A stretch of DNA of 40,347 nucleotides from Cytophagaceae bacterium. GTDB lineage: Bacteria; Bacteroidota; Bacteroidia; Cytophagales; Cytophagaceae. Positions 34,751 to 40,347 of the stretch are shown here, in pieces. The stretch spans positions 1-40,347 of the forward strand of contig JALONM010000031.1 of NCBI GenBank assembly GCA_025454925.1, in the 5' to 3' direction. The first letter of the stretch is position 1. Every line of letters starts with the position of its first letter. Under the pieces are notes generated by a model. The model saw only the letters and a program-made list of their open reading frames with translations, had not been told where the DNA came from and searched no databases. Made by a program: the position numbers and the translations under genes.

Positions 34751-36025
34751 TCAATATTGATACTTATCGCCCCACAATCTTTTTAAATAATTGCGCAACT
34801 CTTCTTCCCGCGCGTTCTTTCCGGGGTTATACAATTTTTTCCCTTTCAAAGCCTCGGGCATGTATTCTTGCTGCACAAAATTTCCTGTAAAATTATGCGC
34901 ATATTGATATTCTTTCCCATACCCCAATTCCTTCATCAGCTTGGTGGGTGCATTGCGCAGATGCAGCGGAATCTCCAAATCGCCGTGTTCGCGCACCAGT
35001 GCTTGAGCTTCGTTGATGGCCATATACGAGGCATTACTTTTGGCCGAAGAGGCCAGGTAGGTAGTAACCTGTGATAATATGATACGGGATTCCGGAAATC
35101 CTATAACCCGCACGGCTTCGAAGGCGCTGCTGGCCATGACGAGAGCCGTTGGATTGGCATTGCCTACATCTTCCGAGGCAAGAATAACCAAGCGACGCGC
35201 AATAAACTCCAGATCTTCTCCACCTTCGATCATACGGGCCAACCAATAAACCGCCGCATTGGGATCACTGCCACGTATGCTTTTGATGAATGCTGAGATA
35301 ATATCGTAATGTTGCTCTCCATTTTTATCATACAAGGCTACCTTGCTTTGTGCTACTTGCATGACGAGGTCGTCGGTAAGCACCACGGCCTGGTCGTTTA
35401 CAGACTGCACCACCAATTCAAAAAGATTAAGTAATTTGCGGGCATCACCGCCAGATAATCGCAACAGGGCTGAGGTTTCTTTTAGATCTACCGATTGAGA
35501 CTTCAGCCAAGGATCCCGTCGCAGGGCTTCCGTAAGCAGAAAGGTAAGTTCTTCTTTGCTGAGCCCCTGTAAGGTATACACCTGGCAGCGGGACAACAAC
35601 GCGCGATTGACTTCAAAGGATGGATTTTCGGTAGTCGCACCGATGAGAATGATATACCCCTTTTCTACCGCACCAAGTAAAGCATCTTGCTGAGATTTAC
35701 TGAAGCGGTGAATTTCATCGATAAATAAAATGGTTTTGCGACTGGACTTGGCCCGCTCAATTACATCACGCACTTCTTTCACTCCTGAACTGATAGCACT
35801 CAAGGTAAAGAATGGCAGTTTAAGTGTATGAGCGAGCAAGGCAGCGAGGGTAGTTTTGCCTACACCGGGTGGGCCCCAAAGAATCATAGAGGGCAATACC
35901 CCCGAGTCGAGGGCACGCTTCAGTACAGCCCCCTCCCCTACTAGATGGGCCTGGCCTACATAATCAGCCAATGTTAAAGGCCGCATGCGCTCTGCCAAAG
36001 GAGCTTCGGTATGAAACAAACTCAT
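34751..36025 (-). CDS. rarA: RarA/MgsA, replication-associated recombination ATPase
   Basis: 424 residues from the ATG at 36025. A longer frame to 36145 only translates an 8-bp tandem repeat (HSITPSF...) and is rejected. Motifs: PLAERMRPLTLADYVGQ at the start, Walker A GPPGVGKTT, Walker B LFIDEIHRF, sensor 1 IGATTENPS, and arginine finger in LLSRCQVYTL. The C-terminal tetramerisation region carries GSDPNAAVYWLARMIEGGED. It is a clamp-loader-like AAA+ protein that acts at stalled replication forks. First gene of an operon with SpmAB. Confidence 0.94.
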   Translation of the reverse strand: MSLFHTEAPLAERMRPLTLADYVGQAHLVGEGAVLKRALDSGVLPSMILWGPPGVGKTTLAALLAHTLKLPFFTLSAISSGVKEVRDVIERAKSSRKTILFIDEIHRFSKSQQDALLGAVEKGYIILIGATTENPSFEVNRALLSRCQVYTLQGLSKEELTFLLTEALRRDPWLKSQSVDLKETSALLRLSGGDARKLLNLFELVVQSVNDQAVVLTDDLVMQVAQSKVALYDKNGEQHYDIISAFIKSIRGSDPNAAVYWLARMIEGGEDLEFIARRLVILASEDVGNANPTALVMASSAFEAVRVIGFPESRIILSQVTTYLASSAKSNASYMAINEAQALVREHGDLEIPLHLRNAPTKLMKELGYGKEYQYAHNFTGNFVQQEYMPEALKGKKLYNPGKNAREEELRNYLKRLWGDKYQY

Positions 36026-36054
36026 GAACGAAAATACAAAAAAAAATGAAAAGA

Positions 36055-36132
36055 GAATGATGGAGTGATAGAATGATGGAGTGATAGAATGATTGAATGA
36101 TGGAGTGATGGAATGATAGAATGGTAGAATGG
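36055..36132 (+). repeat. 8-bp tandem repeat (GARTGATN)
   Basis: About ten degenerate tandem copies of GAATGATG / GAGTGATA / GAATGATA, about 78 bp. It lies between the rarA start and the first CRISPR repeat, where the rarA promoter should be. Confidence 0.8.
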
Positions 36133-37552
36133 CCAGTACCAGCACCTGCTATTTGTGGTAAAAATTTCAATTCCACTATGGTACGATTAGATTCCTTTGA
36201 TGTGACGTTGACCAAATAACACAGTTGTAATTTCAATTCCACTATGGTACGATTAGATTCAATACATCTAACGCAGTACTATAATTTACATACAAATTTC
36301 AATTCCACTATGGTACGATTAGATTCATTTTTAGGCCCTCCGTTGCGCTCTCTATTCCTATATTTCAATTCCACTATGGTACGATTAGATTCAGAAGCAA
36401 ACAAAGCTTGTTTGGGTAATTTAAACAATTTCAATTCCACTATGGTACGATTAGATTCATGAATTCCTTTGATAACCAGGAAATGATGGAACGCATTTCA
36501 ATTCCACTATGGTACGATTAGATTTATTCAAAAAGCTTCGTGAGCTGGGAATTCTCTATCATTTCAATTCCACTATGGTACGATTAGATTTTATATCAGG
36601 CGCTACGCAAGCAAAGAGTAAAGCCAATTTCAATTCCACTATGGTACGATTAGATTATTTAAACAACAAAAGGGGGATTCATTTGAGCATAATTTCAATT
36701 CCACTATGGTACGATTAGATTTAGGACTTCATTTTTTTTACTTATTAAAATTGGGCCAATTTCAATTCCACTATGGTACGATTAGATTTTACAGTGGTGA
36801 AGTAAAAAGAACAAAAATTTTCTAAAATTTCAATTCCACTATGGTACGATTAGATTTTTGCAGCCTTTTTATTTCCAAATTGGGGATCAATAATTTCAAT
36901 TCCACTATGGTACGATTAGATTCCAGTCTGGAATAGAGTACTGTAATCATAATGCATAATTTCAATTCCACTATGGTACGATTAGATTTTAAAATGAACC
37001 CTAAATTTACCCTAATTGTACGTTATTTCAATTCCACTATGGTACGATTAGATTGTTACGCGGTTTAGCGATTACGTAGACGTGTGTGTAATTTCAATTC
37101 CACTATGGTACGATTAGATTGGTCGTAACGATTGACGAAGACTTTGAGTCTGTAAGATTTCAATTCCACTATGGTACGATTAGATTAAAAAATTAACATC
37201 AAAAGTTATTATACCTTTCCAATTTCAATTCCACTATGGTACGATTAGATTCATTGTAGAAATCGATGCGTTTTGCTTCGGTTTCTTATTTCAATTCCAC
37301 TATGGTACGATTAGATTGTATATTCGAATTATGGATCGAGAAACCTTTGAATAATTTCAATTCCACTATGGTACGATTAGATTACCAAGCTCCTGGATTG
37401 GGTTACTCCTGTCCTGGAAATTTCAATTCCACTATGGTACGATTAGATTCCATCTTTGTTCTATTGCTTACATCATGTCGCTCTTATTTCAATTCCACTA
37501 TGGTACGATTAGATTTCAAACGCTGTTTCGTTTTCGGCTTTCATTTTTATGC

Positions 37553-37715
37553 ATTTCAATTCCACTTTGGTACGATTAGATTAAATTTAGAAAGTAGGCA
37601 TATAGTCTATGTCGGTGGTAATTTCAATTCCACTTTGGTACGATTAGATTGCTGTCTACCTCCGAATACCCGGCAACAAAATACAATTTCAATTCCACTT
37701 TGGTACGATTAGATT
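37553..37715 (-). repeat. three consecutive CRISPR repeats with the same A-to-T change
   Basis: Repeats at 37553, 37621 and 37686 read CCACTTTGG where all others read CCACTATGG. Sharing by neighbours suggests copying of one mutated repeat in successive spacer additions. Confidence 0.9.
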
Positions 37716-38148
37716 GCGCCCTTTCTGAATCCGCTTAGCCAAGTAGTCGGATTTCAATTCCACTATGGTACGATTAGATTTGGCACTTTCTGGAGATACG
37801 CTCGGATTGCTGATGTAATTTCAATTCCACTATGGTACGATTAGATTCATGTGCCATTGAAATAACCTTCTTGCGCATCACGTCATTTCAATTCCACTAT
37901 GGTACGATTAGATTGTCTCCACACACCTACTGCCGCTGGGGTAATTTCCTATTTCAATTCCACTATGGTACGATTAGATTGTATTACCGCTCACAATTCC
38001 GCGGGGCTTCACTCATATTTCAATTCCACTATGGTACGATTAGATTCAACGATGGATTTTTTAAAAACACAAGTGAATATTTATTTCAATTCCACTATGG
38101 TACGATTAGATTAGGGGTTTTAAACACGTCATGTACGTTACAGGTTAT

Positions 38149-38178
38149 ATTTCAATTCCACTATGGTACGATTAGTTT
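38149..38178 (-). repeat. CRISPR repeat with a point change
   Basis: Ends GATTAGTTT instead of GATTAGATT. It follows the first copy of the duplicated spacer. Confidence 0.85.
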
Positions 38179-39944
38179 ACAATTTGCCTCTAGCTGAAAT
38201 ACAACAGAAGTTAGAATTTCAATTCCACTATGGTACGATTAGATTGGGGTGGTCTTGTTAGGTGAAACTACTTTTTTCTCATTTCAATTCCACTATGGTA
38301 CGATTAGATTGAGGCCGTCCAAAGGGTTCTAAAAACAAATTTACTAAATTTCAATTCCACTATGGTACGATTAGATTAATACAGAAAATTTTTAAAAATT
38401 GATAAGATATTTTTATTTCAATTCCACTATGGTACGATTAGATTCGGTTTCTCCGGAAAGCACCACAGCTTGGCTTGTTGAATTTCAATTCCACTATGGT
38501 ACGATTAGATTAACACAGGATTGAACTTGCTCAGTGACAATGGATATATTTCAATTCCACTATGGTACGATTAGATTCGGTTGAAAGCGCTGGGTCTGGA
38601 TTCTTTAAAGATGTATTTCAATTCCACTATGGTACGATTAGATTTAGGGGTTTTAAACACGTCATGTACGTTACAGGATATATTTCAATTCCACTATGGT
38701 ACGATTAGATTTCATCGTAGCTGGTTTATTTATGTTTCTGAGAAAAATTTCAATTCCACTATGGTACGATTAGATTTTTGAATTCAAAAAAGGTGTTCGC
38801 ATCGGAAAGGCTTATTTCAATTCCACTATGGTACGATTAGATTTTTTGAAAAGTTAGCTTGTCACACATGTTAATATACATTTCAATTCCACTATGGTAC
38901 GATTAGATTGGAGCCAACCGAAGCAGTAAAAATTTATCAAAACATATTTCAATTCCACTATGGTACGATTAGATTCATCTGCCGAAACATAACAATTGTC
39001 TGGCTTAACTTATTTCAATTCCACTATGGTACGATTAGATTTGGCGTATGGAGATGCCTCGCTTATGTGCGAGATAATATTTCAATTCCACTATGGTACG
39101 ATTAGATTAGCAGCCATCAGGCCGGCAGCATCTTCTGGCATCTTATTTCAATTCCACTATGGTACGATTAGATTCTAAGAAAATTAATAGAGTCCATCAG
39201 TTTTTTAGTCATTTCAATTCCACTATGGTACGATTAGATTGTGAAAAATTTAAAGCGTGGGAAGATGAACAATCTATATTTCAATTCCACTATGGTACGA
39301 TTAGATTAATCAAGGCACCCTGCTGCTTGCATTCTTAGGTTGTATTTCAATTCCACTATGGTACGATTAGATTTGGTTAACGGCTTTGCAGAAGTATTAA
39401 TTTTTCGTTCATTTCAATTCCACTATGGTACGATTAGATTCTAAAGGGCAATTACAAGAGATATTCACGATTAACCCATTTCAATTCCACTATGGTACGA
39501 TTAGATTCGTAGCGCCTGTATAAATAAATCGAATAGAAGAATTATTTCAATTCCACTATGGTACGATTAGATTGTTGTTTTTTAACTACATTTTTAGCTT
39601 CTGCATCTGTATTTCAATTCCACTATGGTACGATTAGATTCACCGATCGCCTTAGAATTAAACGCGGATCTTGACATATTTCAATTCCACTATGGTACGA
39701 TTAGATTCAGGATATTCAACAGCAATAACACCTACATCAAACTAATTTCAATTCCACTATGGTACGATTAGATTAATAACAGCTCCGTCGCCTTTTAGCT
39801 TGCGGAAGAAATTTCAATTCCACTATGGTACGATTAGATTGGATTTTACAACGATATCAAAGCACAGAAAAAGGAAAAATTTCAATTCCACTATGGTACG
39901 ATTAGATTCAATGCTAACCCGACTTGGGAAGGATGGAAAATTGT

Positions 39945-39959
39945 ATTTACGATTAGATT
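39945..39959 (-). repeat. CRISPR repeat with a 15-base internal deletion
   Basis: Only ATTT and ACGATTAGATT remain, with normal 36-base spacers on both sides. Its hairpin-forming centre is gone, so the crRNA between it and its neighbour may not be processed normally. Confidence 0.9.
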
Positions 39960-40347
39960 CATCCATGACAGGCGGGTTTACGAGCTGGTGATTCTATTTC
40001 AATTCCACTATGGTACGATTAGATTTTTTTTGAATGGATTTGATGTTGTGATTTTCGGTATATTTCAATTCCACTATGGTACGATTAGATTGAATAAAAA
40101 ACAAAGACCTGGCCGATGGGGTAAATGTATTTCAATTCCACTATGGTACGATTAGATTTTTTGAAGTTTTAACCAGTCTTCTCTATTTCTTAATTTATTT
40201 CAATTCCACTATGGTACGATTAGATTGCGAGAATAAAATATATCATAAAAATTAATTTAAGATTTCAATTCCACTATGGTACGATTAGATTCTTTCATAT
40301 AACCACCAAAAATTATCCTCACCAAAATTTCAATTCCACTATGGTAC

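Larger units (their letters stand above)
36164..40347 (-). CRISPR. CRISPR array, 64 counted repeats, open at the window end
   Basis: Thirty-base repeats on the plus strand, starting ATTTCAATTCCACTATGG and ending TACGATTAGATT, with unique spacers of 35-38 bases. The first is at 36164. The last is cut at 40347 (21 of 30 bases), and one at 39945 has lost 15 bases. Read on the minus strand the repeat ends in ATTGAAAT, the usual 8-nt crRNA tag of type I-B/III systems. So transcription probably runs right to left, with leader and cas genes to the right of the window (inference). No cas gene is visible. Translations repeating FNSTMVRLD or FQFHYGTIR are artefacts of the repeat. Confidence 0.98.

Noticed and set aside
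36026-36145. Longer N-terminus for RarA
   Set aside because: The added residues only translate the 8-bp tandem repeat; family sequences begin at the ATG at 36025.
36244-39991. Several frames of 60-150 codons inside the CRISPR array
   Set aside because: They repeat FNSTMVRLD or FQFHYGTIR, which is the repeat translated; no promoter or domain.

Overview
The window comes from a Bacteroidota genome, probably a gliding member with a type IX secretion system. The evidence is a secreted protein with a type IX C-terminal sorting domain, a PorP/SprF-family protein next to an OmpA/LysM protein, a long (about 310-residue) PurC, promoters of the TTG / TAnnTTTG type, and little Shine-Dalgarno signal. Nothing in the window names a genus.

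Layout. 1-4,000: a small accessory island with an intact HipB/HipA-type toxin-antitoxin pair, decayed RhuM-like and nuclease-like genes and one unknown gene, bracketed by two near-identical 42-bp direct repeats. 4,024-7,190: a TPR/O-GlcNAc-transferase-like glycosyltransferase with a TIGR03032-type partner. 7,317-7,514 and 22,581-22,777: two inverted copies of a ~198-bp intergenic repeat with a covarying hairpin. 7,901-9,550: a seven-repeat type IX cargo protein.

9,805-19,048 is the centrepiece, an RNA-repair locus. It encodes Pnkp (kinase-phosphatase-ligase), a Ro60/TROVE protein, a divergent WYL regulator, an RlaP-like nucleotidyltransferase and the Hen1 3'-end methyltransferase. Between ro60 and pnkp lies about 1.1 kb without a credible protein gene. 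On the minus strand it holds at least four RNA-like units of 96-142 nt. They share a 5' block (AAAGRTGYCGTAGR, seven variable bases, TACTTCG), a 3' block (TCGATTRTTGCYCTTT), a terminal stem joining the two ends, and tRNA-type T arms. One unit also has a canonical tRNA D arm and a 7-bp acceptor stem, but in circularly permuted order. I interpret these as an array of tRNA-mimicking Ro-associated (Y-like) RNAs. They would work with Ro60, whose vWA/TROVE ring binds RNA, and with Pnkp/Hen1, which seal and mark cleaved tRNA, under control of the WYL protein.

19,196-36,025 is mostly housekeeping or envelope: an OmpA/PD40 protein, a POT peptide transporter, a queuosine-precursor transporter, RNase Z, a STAS protein, PurC, OmpA-LysM, PorP/SprF, a decayed secreted gene with an intact terminator, an aldo/keto reductase, a small unknown protein, an SpmA-SpmB fusion and RarA. 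36,164 to the window end is a CRISPR array of 64 counted 30-bp repeats, including one with an internal deletion and one cut by the edge. No cas gene is visible, and the array continues beyond the window.
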